The notes below the pieces were generated by a model that was not told the DNA's origin, did no database searches, and saw only the letters and a program-made list of their open reading frames with translations. DNA of 64,000 nt from Candidatus Avelusimicrobium stercoris (GTDB lineage Bacteria > Elusimicrobiota > Elusimicrobia > Elusimicrobiales > Elusimicrobiaceae), in NCBI GenBank assembly GCA_002432025.1, contig DJFE01000037.1, positions 62,001 through 126,000 on the forward strand. Reading direction: 5' to 3'. Positions 8,559 through 16,708 of this stretch are shown here, one piece after another (the stretch's first letter is position 1; every line of letters begins with the position of its first letter). Made by a program: the position numbers and the translations under genes.

Positions 8559-9146
8559 ATGGCAGAAACAACCTTCCCTTTACAATCCGTTACCAAAGTA
8601 ATCGGCCTGGAACGCGTGGACAGCACGCAGGCCTTGGCCGCTGAACTCGCGTTAAAAGGCGAGCCCGAAGGAACCCTCGTCTTGGCGTGCGAACAGACCG
8701 AAGCGTTCGGGCGCGACGGGCAACCCTTCTACTCCGCCGAAGGCGGCGTATATTTTACGCTCCTGCTTCGCCCGAACAAATCCGAAGAAGCCTTGCACGG
8801 TTTAGGCGAAAAAATGGCCGAGGTTATCGCGCATACCCTTACTTCTATTTTTGAAATTAAAGCCAAAGCCACCGCTGACGGCGATACCTTGACGTGGGAC
8901 AAAGCCGCGCACAAATGGAAGAAAATCGCGGGCGTACTGGTGCAAACCGTACAGACGGACAACGACGAACCCGTGTTGCTTGGCGTAGGGATTCACCTAA
9001 ATAATCCGCTCCCCGCTTCGCGCAAAAAAACCGAGGCAAGTTTAAAGCAACTTATCCGCACGGAAACAAGCAAGGAATTATTTTTGGATGAACTCTTGGA
9101 GAACTTTTGGAAGGAGTATTCTTATTGGCTGGCTTCTGCCCACTAG
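8559..9146 (+). CDS. birA: Biotin--[acetyl-CoA-carboxylase] ligase, catalytic domain only
   Basis: Joins biotin to the biotinyl carrier protein of carboxylases through biotinyl-AMP. 195 residues, so it has only the catalytic part and lacks the N-terminal DNA-binding domain of repressor-type BirA. ERVDSTQALA (about 18-27) and the region LACEQTEAFGRDGQPFYSAEGGVYFTLLL (about 47-75) correspond to the substrate loop, usually GRGR-G but here FGRDG, so somewhat divergent. KIAGVLVQTV (about 128-137) is the conserved lysine motif. It starts directly at a -10-like box and ends at a bidirectional terminator. Confidence 0.8.
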   Translation: MAETTFPLQSVTKVIGLERVDSTQALAAELALKGEPEGTLVLACEQTEAFGRDGQPFYSAEGGVYFTLLLRPNKSEEALHGLGEKMAEVIAHTLTSIFEIKAKATADGDTLTWDKAAHKWKKIAGVLVQTVQTDNDEPVLLGVGIHLNNPLPASRKKTEASLKQLIRTETSKELFLDELLENFWKEYSYWLASAH

Positions 9147-9161
9147 AATTTAATGTTGCAT

Positions 9162-9196
9162 AAAAAGCCGCCCGTTAAAAAACGGACGGCTTTTTT
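9162..9196. terminator. Bidirectional terminator between birA and receiver gene
   Basis: AAAAAGCCG-CCCGTT pairs with AACGGA-CGGCTTTTTT; A and T runs on either side let it work on both strands for the converging genes. Confidence 0.85.
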
Positions 9197-9209
9197 AGTT
9201 TTCAAATTT

Positions 9210-9575
9210 CTAATCGCCCAACGCTTGTTTTACCTTAGCGATAAACTCTGTCAACACAAAAGGCTTGGAGCAGAAACTTTTCACTTGCGGATAAGGCAAG
9301 AACATCTTTTCCGACTCCACCAGCGCCGACGTTACAATTACGGGCGTGGAGGACAAGGCTTCGTCTTCCCCCATAATTTTAACAATGCTCGCGCCGTCCA
9401 GCCCCGGCAGCATTACATCCAAAATTACCAGGTGCGGATGGACCTTCTTCATCGTGGCAATAGCGTCGCGCCCGGTTTGGCAGGAATAAATTTCGTAGCC
9501 TTCGCGCGCGAGGATTAAAGTCAGCAAATCAACAATGCTTGCTTCGTCTTCTACAATTAAAATTCTTTTTTTCAT
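9210..9575 (-). CDS. Stand-alone response-regulator receiver (CheY-like)
   Basis: 121 residues forming a single receiver domain with no output domain. Acidic pocket E9-D10-E11, phosphoacceptor D53 in LVILDVMLPGLDG, the switch residue in VTSA (about 81-84) and K104 in SKPF are all present, so it should be phosphorylated. No histidine kinase or output partner is nearby, so its pathway is unknown; single-domain receivers commonly act through protein-protein contacts or phosphorelays. It is divergent from tilS; their starts are 44 bases apart. Confidence 0.9.
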   Translation of the reverse strand: MKKRILIVEDEASIVDLLTLILAREGYEIYSCQTGRDAIATMKKVHPHLVILDVMLPGLDGASIVKIMGEDEALSSTPVIVTSALVESEKMFLPYPQVKSFCSKPFVLTEFIAKVKQALGD

Positions 9576-9607
9576 ACAGGCATTATCCCCTTGGTCTTAT
9601 TATTTAT

Positions 9608-9619
9608 TATACTTTTTAT
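9608..9619 (+). promoter_or_regulatory. -10-like box six bases before tilS (leaderless)
   Basis: TATACT at 9608-9613, then six bases, then ATG at 9620; no Shine-Dalgarno. It decides the start: the longer in-frame reading from 9539 would lie upstream of the promoter. Confidence 0.5.
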
Positions 9620-10366
9620 ATGCCCAAAAAAAATTTTAATGCCTCCGTTCTGCCGCGTATGCGCGCTTTTTCCAACCGTTTAATCAGCCGCGGGGACAGT
9701 GTTTTAGTCGGCCTTTCCGGCGGGGCGGACTCCGTTTGTCTGCTTCATTTTTTGCAATATTTAGCCAAAGAAAAACATTTTTCCTTGGCGGCCGTGCACA
9801 TTAACCACGGCCTGCGCGGCAAGTCGGCGGTCGCGGATGAAGATTTTTGCCGGGACTTGTGTAAACAGTTGGATATTGAATTTTTCTCTGCCAAGGTAAA
9901 CGCACAGCAGACGGCGGCGGAATTTAATTTAAGCCCGGAGCACGGCGCGCGCAAGGCCCGTTACACGGCGCTACTGAAAGTGGCGCGCAAATGGGGCGCC
10001 AACAAGTTGGCCCTCGGGCACCAGTTGGACGATCAGGCCGAAACAATTTTGCTTAATTTATTGCGCGGAACCAAGGCCAAGGGGCTGACAGGCATCCCCG
10101 TACAGCGTCCGCTTGCCAAAGGGGTGGATATTATCCGCCCGCTAATGTGCATTACCCGGCAAGAGACCGAGGAATACCTAAAAAATAACGGGCTAACCCA
10201 CATTACCGACCAGACGAATTTTGACGATGTTTACACGCGCAACTGGGTCCGCGGTAAGCTGCTGCCGCTATTGGAAGGCAAACAGCCGCAAATCAAAAGC
10301 CACCTTGCCTTAATGGCGGCGGAACTGGAAAAATTGTTTGAAAAGGCCGCTCACAAATCGTCGTAA
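9620..10366 (+). CDS. tilS: tRNA(Ile)-lysidine synthase, short form
   Basis: Modifies C34 of tRNA-Ile(CAU) to lysidine so it reads AUA. SGGADS (residues 33-38) is the N-type ATP pyrophosphatase P-loop. HINHGLRG, GHQLDDQAET and the RNW near the C-terminus are TilS family motifs. At 248 residues it lacks the C-terminal domain of the long E. coli-type enzyme, as in several natural short TilS forms, so I do not call it truncated. Its 3' end overlaps the converging TIGR02757 gene by 16 bases. Confidence 0.9.
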   Translation: MPKKNFNASVLPRMRAFSNRLISRGDSVLVGLSGGADSVCLLHFLQYLAKEKHFSLAAVHINHGLRGKSAVADEDFCRDLCKQLDIEFFSAKVNAQQTAAEFNLSPEHGARKARYTALLKVARKWGANKLALGHQLDDQAETILLNLLRGTKAKGLTGIPVQRPLAKGVDIIRPLMCITRQETEEYLKNNGLTHITDQTNFDDVYTRNWVRGKLLPLLEGKQPQIKSHLALMAAELEKLFEKAAHKSS

Positions 10367-11118
10367 CTCATATCGTCGCGGATACCGAAGCGCGTCAAAC
10401 AAAAATCGTATTTAATGGGGTCTTGCGGACAATGCTTTTTAAGCGCGGTGGAGATTTCCAGCACGGCGGTAATATCGGCCGCGTTGCGCTTGGTAAGCCC
10501 CAGTTTTTGGGCAATGCGGTGCATATGCACGTCTAGCGGAACCAGTAGTTTTGCGGGACTAATTTGCTTCCACCCGCCGGGGTCCACTTCATCTTGGCGC
10601 ACCATCCAACGCAAAAATAAATTTAACCGTTTCAGCGCACTCTTTTTATCCGGATCCGGCACCAACGAGTGCAAATCACACCCGCGGCGCAATTCCCGCG
10701 CAAAGCCTTTTATAGCAGGCAAGACGGTTTCGTCCGCCGGATTATAATGCACTAAAAAGCAATCTTCCAGCGAGCCGTATTTTTTAAGGATATTTTTTAT
10801 AGCCAGCCAAAAGGAAACGAGTTCTTTTTCGGTCGTAAAGCGGTATTTAAACCCTTTGAAAATTTTGGCCAGTTTGGCGGGATTTGCAGACAACGCAAAA
10901 GCCCTAAGGGACGGACCCGCCGCAGCCAAAATAAAATTTACCGTTTTGATAATTTGCTTTACGTTCCCATAAGCAAAGCAGGCGGCTATTAACGCCACGA
11001 TCTCCCGCTCGCGGACATCGGGGTAATCATACAAAAATTGGAGCGGATCCGGGTTGCACAGGCCGCGCTTGTTATAGCGGGCGTATAAGGCTTCAAAATA
11101 GCGGGTCGTTTTTTTCAT
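10351..11118 (-). CDS. TIGR02757 family protein (DUF2400), function unknown
   Basis: 255 residues. The N-terminal half (RYNKRGLCNPDPLQFLYDYPDVREREIVALIAACFAYGN in outline) and the C-terminal DVHMHRIAQKLGLT are hallmarks of TIGR02757, a conserved family without assigned biochemistry. The helix-rich C-terminal part with DPxK-YDFCLTRFGI resembles helix-hairpin-helix DNA-glycosylase folds, but that is only an impression. No signal peptide or membrane segment. Divergent from murE, with 35 bases between starts. Confidence 0.8.
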   Translation of the reverse strand: MKKTTRYFEALYARYNKRGLCNPDPLQFLYDYPDVREREIVALIAACFAYGNVKQIIKTVNFILAAAGPSLRAFALSANPAKLAKIFKGFKYRFTTEKELVSFWLAIKNILKKYGSLEDCFLVHYNPADETVLPAIKGFARELRRGCDLHSLVPDPDKKSALKRLNLFLRWMVRQDEVDPGGWKQISPAKLLVPLDVHMHRIAQKLGLTKRNAADITAVLEISTALKKHCPQDPIKYDFCLTRFGIRDDMSYDDL

Positions 11119-11153
11119 TTTCTATATTCTAGCAATTTGATACCATATCTTAT

Positions 11154-12611
11154 ATGTCCAGCATTGTATTAAACGAAGCCCGCCGCTTGGGCCTGCACAT
11201 TACCGGGTTGACGTTCCGCTCGCAAGAGGTCCGCCCGGGGAGCATTTTTTTTGCCTTAAAGGGCGCCAATGCCGACGGCAATTTATTTATTGGCGATGCC
11301 GTCTTGCGAGGGGCCGTACTGGTCGTTTCCACCCAGCCCCAGCCAAGCGTTTGTGCGGTGCCTTATTTGCAATCAAAAGATATTGACCGCGATATGGCTG
11401 ACGCCGCCTATGAATTTTACGGACGCCCGTCCGACGCAATGCAAATGATTGGCATTACGGGGACCAAGGGCAAAACCTCTATTGCTTATTTGCTGGAATC
11501 CATTTTAACCTGTGCGGGGCGCAAGGTGGGCGTATTGGGCACGGTAAACTACCGTATGGGCGGGAAGGTTCTTTGCGCGGCCCCTAACACTACCCCGGCG
11601 GCTATCCCGCTTTTTAATCTGCTGGCGCAAATGAAAAAGGCCCAATGCCAAAATGTGGTAATGGAAGTTTCCTCCCACGCGCTGGACCAACAGCGCGTCA
11701 AACACATTTGGTATGATACGGCCGTTTTTACCAATTTACAGCGCGACCATTTGGATTATCACCATACCTTTGAAAATTATTTTTTAGCCAAGCAAAAACT
11801 GTTTGAAAACTTGGCCGACCCCACCAATAGTAAACCAAACCGTACCGCCGTGATTAACACAGACGACCCGTACGGCGTGCGCCTGACGGACCTTTTAAAG
11901 GGGCGCGTAAAGGTGGTTACGTTTGGGCTGGAAAAAGAAGCCGATTTTAAGGCCACGGACATTTGCGAAAGTTTAATGGGGACATCGTTTTGCGTAAACG
12001 GTAAGCCGATGAAAATTAACCTTTTGGGCCGCCACAATGTGTATAACGCCCTCGCGGCGTATGCGGCGGCAAAGGCCAATGGGGTGGACGAAGTTCATAT
12101 CAAACAAGGTCTTTTGGCCTTGCCCGGCGTGCCGGGGCGTATGGAACGCATAGACGAGGGCCAAGACTTTTTTGTATTTGTGGATTTTGCTTACACGGAC
12201 GAATCCCTAAACCGCGCGCTGGATACGGTTACCCCCTTTAAAAAAGGCCGCACGATTGTTGTATTTGGCTGTGGGGGCCAGCGGGACCGCACCAAACGCC
12301 CGCTAATGGGTCATACGGCTTGCACGCGTGCGGACTATGTTTTTTTGACAAACGACAACCCGCGCTGTGAGGACCCGAAACAGATTTTTAACGATATTTT
12401 GCAAGGGATGAACGGGCAGACCAATTACGAATTAGTGCCCGACCGCGCAGAGGCCATCCGCCGCGCTTTATCGTCCGCCCGCAAAAATGATATTGTAATT
12501 ATTGCAGGAAAAGGACACGAGGATTATCAAATTATCGGCACGGAAAAGAAGCACTTTTCCGACCAAGAGACCGTCCGCGCCTTTTTGCACGGGAGAAAAA
12601 CAAATGTTTAA
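11154..12611 (+). CDS. murE: UDP-MurNAc-L-Ala-D-Glu:meso-DAP ligase
   Basis: Cytoplasmic Mur ligase adding the third residue of the peptidoglycan stem peptide. 485 residues. P-loop GITGTKGKTS lies at about residues 99-108; TTPAAIPL and SSHALDQQRV are in the central domain; the C-terminal NDNPRCEDP matches the DNPR motif that selects meso-diaminopimelate over lysine. Overlaps murD by 8 bases, forming a murE-murD unit without the usual murF/mraY between them. The start lies 7 bases after TACCAT, possibly a -10, with no ribosome site, so translation may be leaderless. Confidence 0.96.
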   Translation: MSSIVLNEARRLGLHITGLTFRSQEVRPGSIFFALKGANADGNLFIGDAVLRGAVLVVSTQPQPSVCAVPYLQSKDIDRDMADAAYEFYGRPSDAMQMIGITGTKGKTSIAYLLESILTCAGRKVGVLGTVNYRMGGKVLCAAPNTTPAAIPLFNLLAQMKKAQCQNVVMEVSSHALDQQRVKHIWYDTAVFTNLQRDHLDYHHTFENYFLAKQKLFENLADPTNSKPNRTAVINTDDPYGVRLTDLLKGRVKVVTFGLEKEADFKATDICESLMGTSFCVNGKPMKINLLGRHNVYNALAAYAAAKANGVDEVHIKQGLLALPGVPGRMERIDEGQDFFVFVDFAYTDESLNRALDTVTPFKKGRTIVVFGCGGQRDRTKRPLMGHTACTRADYVFLTNDNPRCEDPKQIFNDILQGMNGQTNYELVPDRAEAIRRALSSARKNDIVIIAGKGHEDYQIIGTEKKHFSDQETVRAFLHGRKTNV

Positions 12612-13998
12612 AAGAGAAAAATTATCCGGCAACCGGGCAGGTGTTTTGGGCCTGGGAAAGAGCGGCCGGGCCGTGGCTACTTTGCTCGCGCAAAACGGCT
12701 TTGACGTGCTCATCAGCGAGGAAGCCCCCGTAGCGCACGCAGAATCTTTCAAATTTCCCAAAAGGGTGCGCGTAGAAACGGGCGGACACTCGGCCGACCT
12801 TTTTAAATGTAATTTTTGGATAAAAAGCCCCGGCATTTTGCCCCACTCTCATCCCCTTGTGGAAGCCAAAAAGCAAGGCATCCCCGTATATAGCGAACTG
12901 GAAACCGCTCTGGCCTTTATGCCCAAGGGCATACGCGTTTTTGCGGTAACGGGCACGAACGGCAAGACCACAACTACGGCTTTGCTGGGCGAAATTTTAA
13001 AGTTGCACGCGGTTCGCGAGGGAAAAAACCGCCAAGTATTTGTTTGCGGCAACATCGGCAGCCCGGTTTCACTTTGTGCAAACCAAGTAAAAAAAGGCGA
13101 TGACGTAGTGATTGAAGTGTCCAGTTACCAGTTGGAGGATAGCACCTATTTCCGCCCGAATTTTGCCTGCATTTTAAACGTAACGCCCGACCATTTGGAC
13201 CACCACGGCGGGATGAAGAATTACATTAAGGCCAAAGCCAAGGTGTTTAAAAACCAACGTGCGGGTGATGTGCTGGTTGTAAACGGCGCAGACACCGTTT
13301 GCGCAGAACTGGTGGAAAAAGTGAAATCCAAGGTACTGGCGTTTTCCACACACCCTAAGCATTTGCTTAAAACGGATGTATTTTTTGACGGAGACGAATT
13401 GATTTTCAGCGAAGGACACCAAATCCGCCCGCCACATTTGAAAGGAATTCATAATGTGGAAAATGCAATGTCCGCCGCGCTAATGGCCTTGGCCGCCGGA
13501 GTGCCCGCGGATACAATTCAAACGGTGTTTGATAAGTTTGAAGCAATGGAGCACCGCATTGAGCAATTTGCCTACCACCGCGGGGTGGTGTATGTGAACG
13601 ATTCCAAAGCAACGAATTTAGATTCTACCATTACGGCCCTTAAAAGTTTTGAAAAGGCCAAAAACCTGTGGCTGATTTTGGGCGGGCGCGACAAGGGAGC
13701 CTCGTACGAGGTGTTAATCCCATATTTAAAGGATTACTGCAAGCGCGTACTGACGATTGGCGAAGCGATGGATAAGATTGAGCGGGAGTTGCACGGCGCT
13801 TTTCCGCTGACGCGCTGCGGCACGCTGGAAAAGGCGGTAGAAGCCGCAATGTCTGGCGCGGTAAAGGGCGATGTGGTGCTGCTGTCGCCCGCGTGTTCCA
13901 GTTTTGACCAATTCAAAGATTTTGAACAGCGCGGCAAAATTTTCAAACGCCTGGTAGATGCGCACATCTTCCACGATAGAACAACTAATAAGAAGTAA
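12604..13998 (+). CDS. murD: UDP-MurNAc-L-alanine:D-glutamate ligase
   Basis: Adds D-glutamate to UDP-MurNAc-L-Ala. I start it at MFKREKL (12604), inside the murE stop region, because GAGAAA precedes it and the next domain begins at once with the GLGKSGRAVA nucleotide-binding loop; the longer in-frame reading is murE sequence in another frame. The P-loop VTGTNGKTTTTALLG lies at about residues 115-129, followed by EVSSYQLE, NVTPDHLDHH and ILGGRDKGASY. 464 residues, normal length. The order murE-murD here departs from the classic murE-F-mraY-D. Confidence 0.95.
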   Translation: MFKREKLSGNRAGVLGLGKSGRAVATLLAQNGFDVLISEEAPVAHAESFKFPKRVRVETGGHSADLFKCNFWIKSPGILPHSHPLVEAKKQGIPVYSELETALAFMPKGIRVFAVTGTNGKTTTTALLGEILKLHAVREGKNRQVFVCGNIGSPVSLCANQVKKGDDVVIEVSSYQLEDSTYFRPNFACILNVTPDHLDHHGGMKNYIKAKAKVFKNQRAGDVLVVNGADTVCAELVEKVKSKVLAFSTHPKHLLKTDVFFDGDELIFSEGHQIRPPHLKGIHNVENAMSAALMALAAGVPADTIQTVFDKFEAMEHRIEQFAYHRGVVYVNDSKATNLDSTITALKSFEKAKNLWLILGGRDKGASYEVLIPYLKDYCKRVLTIGEAMDKIERELHGAFPLTRCGTLEKAVEAAMSGAVKGDVVLLSPACSSFDQFKDFEQRGKIFKRLVDAHIFHDRTTNKK

Positions 13999-14067
13999 AG
14001 AAGCCCTAATGGACGAATCTCTCGGCGGGGAAATAAGGATTTTCTTTATTTAAGGCAGGTTATTTTG

Positions 14068-14189
14068 TATAATAATTAAGTAGTCAAACAGATTTTTGCC
14101 CGGTTGGCGTAGCGCTAGTCGCATAAATTCGTTCCCGCTATAAGGGGACGCGCCCGCTAGGCAAAGCAGTAAAACCGTAACGAATTTAA
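14068..14189 (+). promoter_or_regulatory. Promoter and structured leader of tRNA-Val(GAC)
   Basis: A -10 TATAAT preceded directly by TG lies at 14068-14073. Downstream, TAAATTCGTT (14123-14132) is a perfect 10-bp inverted match to AACGAATTTA (14179-14188), just before the tRNA. The piece at 14097-14121 strongly resembles a tRNA 5' half (GCCCGGTTGGCGTAGCGCTAG) but no matching 3' half follows. It may be a processed leader or a decayed tRNA fragment. Confidence 0.45.
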
Positions 14190-14264
14190 GCCCAGTTGGC
14201 GCAGCGGTAGCGCGTTCCCTTGACATGGGAAAGGTCATAGGTTCAATCCCTATACTGGGCACCA
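14190..14264 (+). tRNA. tRNA-Val(GAC), integration target of the island
   Basis: Complete cloverleaf: acceptor GCCCAGT/ACTGGGC, D stem GCGC/GCGC, anticodon stem TTCCC/GGGAA with loop TTGACAT (anticodon GAC, reads GTC/GTT), T stem ATAGG/CCTAT, encoded CCA. Its last 48 bases plus four more are repeated exactly at 37556-37607, so an element integrated here and restored the tRNA with its own attachment sequence. Confidence 0.95.
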
Positions 14265-14268
14265 TTTA
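14217..14268 (+). repeat. attL: left 52-bp direct repeat of the island
   Basis: Bases from the anticodon stem of tRNA-Val(GAC) through CCA and TTTA, identical over 52 bp to 37556-37607. Together with the integrase at 34.3 kb they define the island ends. Confidence 0.93.
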
Positions 14269-14300
14269 AAATCCTCGTTTTGCGACGAGGATTTCTTATT
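14269..14300 (+). terminator. Island-borne terminator behind tRNA-Val(GAC)
   Basis: AAATCCTCGT/ACGAGGATTT (10 pairs, 6-base loop) followed by CTTATTTTAT. It begins right after attL, so the island supplies a new terminator for the tRNA; the original one is stranded beyond attR. Confidence 0.75.
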
Positions 14301-14382
14301 TTATACTGATTTTATTGCTTTCCCGGTTAGTAATCCAAAAGGGTCATTTTTTGTGCATTTTTGCGGTTTTTTGTAGTTTTTT

Positions 14383-14401
14383 TGGCAATATTTTGGCAAT
14401 G
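14383..14401 (+). promoter_or_regulatory. Left integrase arm-type site
   Basis: TGGCAATATTTTGGCAATG, itself two TGGCAAT units 11 bases apart. It is identical to 37473-37491 near the other end. Location 115 bases inside attL fits an integrase arm-binding site. The remaining 14300-14460 segment holds only AT-rich T-runs and no gene. Confidence 0.6.
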
Positions 14402-14459
14402 ACAAGAGGTTTTTGTTCGCTGTTTTGGGGCAATACTAATATTTTCTCTCTGGTACAGT

Positions 14460-14853
14460 TTATTGTCCTTGGGAAAATAAAAATTTAGCCCTTATTGATA
14501 ACTTTAACGGCAGCCCCAGCCGCTTGCTTTCGCCGGTCAAAAAAAGGTTGTAGGCGCTCTTATGCCACCAGTAGTTTATAACATCACAAAAATATTTTTT
14601 TGATTTACAAAAAGAGGCTTGGGGCAAAAATTTTTCTGGGATTTTTACATAATACATGCTCTAAAAATTTGCGGGGGAAATTTTGGAGAATTTCCACAAA
14701 CAGGCATTCCGGTTGCAATTTATCCACTTTTATAAATACAAACACAAAGAGACCATAAGGATAATAAATAGTATGCTTATATTGGCTTACTAAAGCGTCC
14801 AAACGTTCCAATTTTCTCCATAAAATACGGAGATATAGTGTGCAATTTACCAT
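14460..14853 (-). pseudogene. Possible frameshifted hypothetical gene
   Basis: Two overlapping minus-strand frames (14605-14853, 82 aa, and 14460-14657, 65 aa) look like halves of one protein of about 130 residues. The upstream half begins MVNCTLYLRILWRKLERLD and the downstream half ends ...ESKRLGLPLKLSIRAKFLFS. The 53-base overlap region would contain the shift. GGAG precedes the start very closely. I recognise no family. It lies 49 bases after the DUF2442-like gene and could be the last, decayed member of that operon, or two unrelated small ORFs, or not coding. Confidence 0.35.
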
Positions 14854-14902
14854 ATCTCCGCAGAAGAAACTTTACGCATATGGCCTAATATTTGACCTTA
14901 TG

Positions 14903-15472
14903 TTAGGGCAATTGTTTAGCAAGTTCCTTCTTTGCATTTCCATCTGTGGCTTCATAAATTTGTGTAAGCAAATCCTTATTGCTATCCACATATTCCCGTG
15001 CTTCCTTAAACTCAGAGCAATACACATTTTCACATCTATCAATCCGTTCATCGGGCCCGTTTGCCGCAATAACGCCCACCGCTTCGTTCCCGTGATATAA
15101 ATGGTAATGGGGCGTATTTTGATGGATTTTTTCATCCGAATAGTTTACCAAAGTCAGACCACAAGGTAGTTCCTTAATTTTAGGGAAGGCAATTTTTTCT
15201 AATAGGGCCGTTTTCCCATCGAGTCCCTTGCCCCACATCCACAATCCTCTGGCTGAAATGTCGGCCATATCCGTCCAAATAATTCCTTCTTCGGATACCG
15301 ATATTGGATTTTTAAATAACTCTATATTATCTCTAATTTCATTAAAGTAATCCTTCAACCTTTCATCATTTATAAAAGTCTGGGCATCTACCTCTTTCAC
15401 TACACCGCCTTTGAAAGAAACAATTAAATGATAGTTATCTTCAAAAATTACGGAATCTATTTTAGGTATCAT
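14903..15472 (-). CDS. DUF2442-like protein with possible DUF4160-like C-terminus
   Basis: 189 residues, soluble. Residues 1-85 (IPKIDSVIFEDNYHLIVSFKGGVVKEVDA..., then GIIWTDMADISARGLW) match the DUF2442 pattern of small beta-rich proteins often next to toxin-like genes. Residues about 120-180 (NTPHYHLYHGNEAVGVIA, then EFKEAREYVDSNKDLL) resemble DUF4160, the usual separate partner of DUF2442, so this could be a fusion of the two. That is inference from pattern, not alignment. The start overlaps the end of the amidohydrolase-like gene by 4 bases, so it is co-translated with that operon. Confidence 0.55.
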   Translation of the reverse strand: MIPKIDSVIFEDNYHLIVSFKGGVVKEVDAQTFINDERLKDYFNEIRDNIELFKNPISVSEEGIIWTDMADISARGLWMWGKGLDGKTALLEKIAFPKIKELPCGLTLVNYSDEKIHQNTPHYHLYHGNEAVGVIAANGPDERIDRCENVYCSEFKEAREYVDSNKDLLTQIYEATDGNAKKELAKQLP

Positions 15473-16707
15473 ATAGCACCTTCCAATAAAATTTCTACCG
15501 CTTCTTGCAATGCTTCACGCAAGGTCTGCGCACTAGGTAATAAGGGTTGTTTTTCCCTAGTTGTACTGGGCGCAAAGATTTCCGCTTCCGGTAGATATAG
15601 TTTTTTATTAATTCCTATCAGCAGCGCTGTGTAGCGGCTCTTTACAGGTACGCTCATTGCTCCTGCAAATGGGCTGTTTATAGCCACGCGGTAGCCGCAC
15701 TTTTTTAGCATATTTTCCACTGCACGCAACTTGCAGGAATCGGGCGCGGTTAAATCGCCATTAAACCCCAAACAAATATCGGGGCGGGGCATAGATTTAT
15801 CCCTATCGCAAGGGAGCGGCGCGGGGCAAAAACTGTGCAAATCCAGCAGTAGCGCCCCTTCTCCGGCCTGTAAAACGGCTTTTTTAAGGCGCGTATGCTG
15901 TTTTTCGTAATAGTTCACAAGCCGCTTTTGCGGGCCCAAGATTTTGCGGTCAAATCTAGTGCCGTCAATCAGCCGGTTATACAAAACGCCCATACCGACT
16001 TGCGCCATCGGCTCCTTTTTATCGTTTGTATAGCGTTCCAAATCAACCGCAAAGCGGGAATAATCGCTTGTCAGCGGACTAGGCAAAAAGTTCCAAAGTT
16101 CTTCCAGCCTCCAATCAGCCAAAATATGTGCATCCCGCCGCAATTCCGCCGTTGGTACTCCCGGCAAAAAAACGCTTGTATGCGGGAGCCACGCCACCAC
16201 CTTGGAATAATCCCGCGGGAAAACAACACCTTCTTTCCATTCGGCGGTCATTACATAAATATTTCCGCTGTCAAAATGCTTGATAAGCACGGCCGGCAAG
16301 TGAAGCATTTTTAATAGGGAACTCGCCACCCGCTTTAACTCCGGCAACGTGGCTTGGGCAAAATCCGCCGTGTGGGAATTTTTATAAAAGGTATTTCCTT
16401 GGAACACATACCGCCCTGTAAAACCCTGCCCTTGTGCCGCACCAACGGCTGAAAACACCTCATCTACCTGTTTAATTTCCCGCCCAATGGGCAAAATAAC
16501 CATACCACCCGCAAGCGGCTCCTGGCCGTTACGCACAAAGGATTTTTGGTTATTTTTGCTCTGTAAACTCAGGTGCATCATACCAAACATACCGGGGAAG
16601 CCCGAAATAGGCTTTGGGTTAAACCAATGCACTTGATAAAACCCCGGCTCCATTTCGCGTGGAGCAATAGACTGCATAAATTTTTCGTGTGTTTGTAAAG
16701 AAAACAT
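15469..16707 (-). CDS. N-formylglutamate amidohydrolase-like protein with unknown N-terminal domain
   Basis: 412 residues. From about residue 170 on, it follows the N-formylglutamate amidohydrolase (FGase/HutG) pattern: LPHTS (174-178), SRFAVDLERY (217-226), YYEKQHTRLKKAVL (266-279), LDLHSFCP (288-295) with likely metal ligands D289/H291, RPDICLGFN (308-316) and NSPFAGA (344-350). Such enzymes are zinc-dependent deformylases or amidohydrolases. Residues 1-165 match nothing I know and are not membrane-spanning. There is no histidine-utilisation gene around, and it sits 1 base after a membrane coiled-coil gene and overlaps a DUF2442-like gene, so a role in amino-acid breakdown is unlikely. The true substrate is unknown. 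Confidence 0.7.
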   Translation of the reverse strand: MFSLQTHEKFMQSIAPREMEPGFYQVHWFNPKPISGFPGMFGMMHLSLQSKNNQKSFVRNGQEPLAGGMVILPIGREIKQVDEVFSAVGAAQGQGFTGRYVFQGNTFYKNSHTADFAQATLPELKRVASSLLKMLHLPAVLIKHFDSGNIYVMTAEWKEGVVFPRDYSKVVAWLPHTSVFLPGVPTAELRRDAHILADWRLEELWNFLPSPLTSDYSRFAVDLERYTNDKKEPMAQVGMGVLYNRLIDGTRFDRKILGPQKRLVNYYEKQHTRLKKAVLQAGEGALLLDLHSFCPAPLPCDRDKSMPRPDICLGFNGDLTAPDSCKLRAVENMLKKCGYRVAINSPFAGAMSVPVKSRYTALLIGINKKLYLPEAEIFAPSTTREKQPLLPSAQTLREALQEAVEILLEGAI

Positions 16708-16708
16708 T

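Noticed and set aside
9620..10366. tilS as a truncated pseudogene
   Set aside because: It is short but has all catalytic motifs, and short TilS forms without the C-terminal domain are known.
14097..14189. A second intact tRNA before tRNA-Val(GAC)
   Set aside because: The 5' half looks tRNA-like but no complementary acceptor, anticodon stem or T arm follows.
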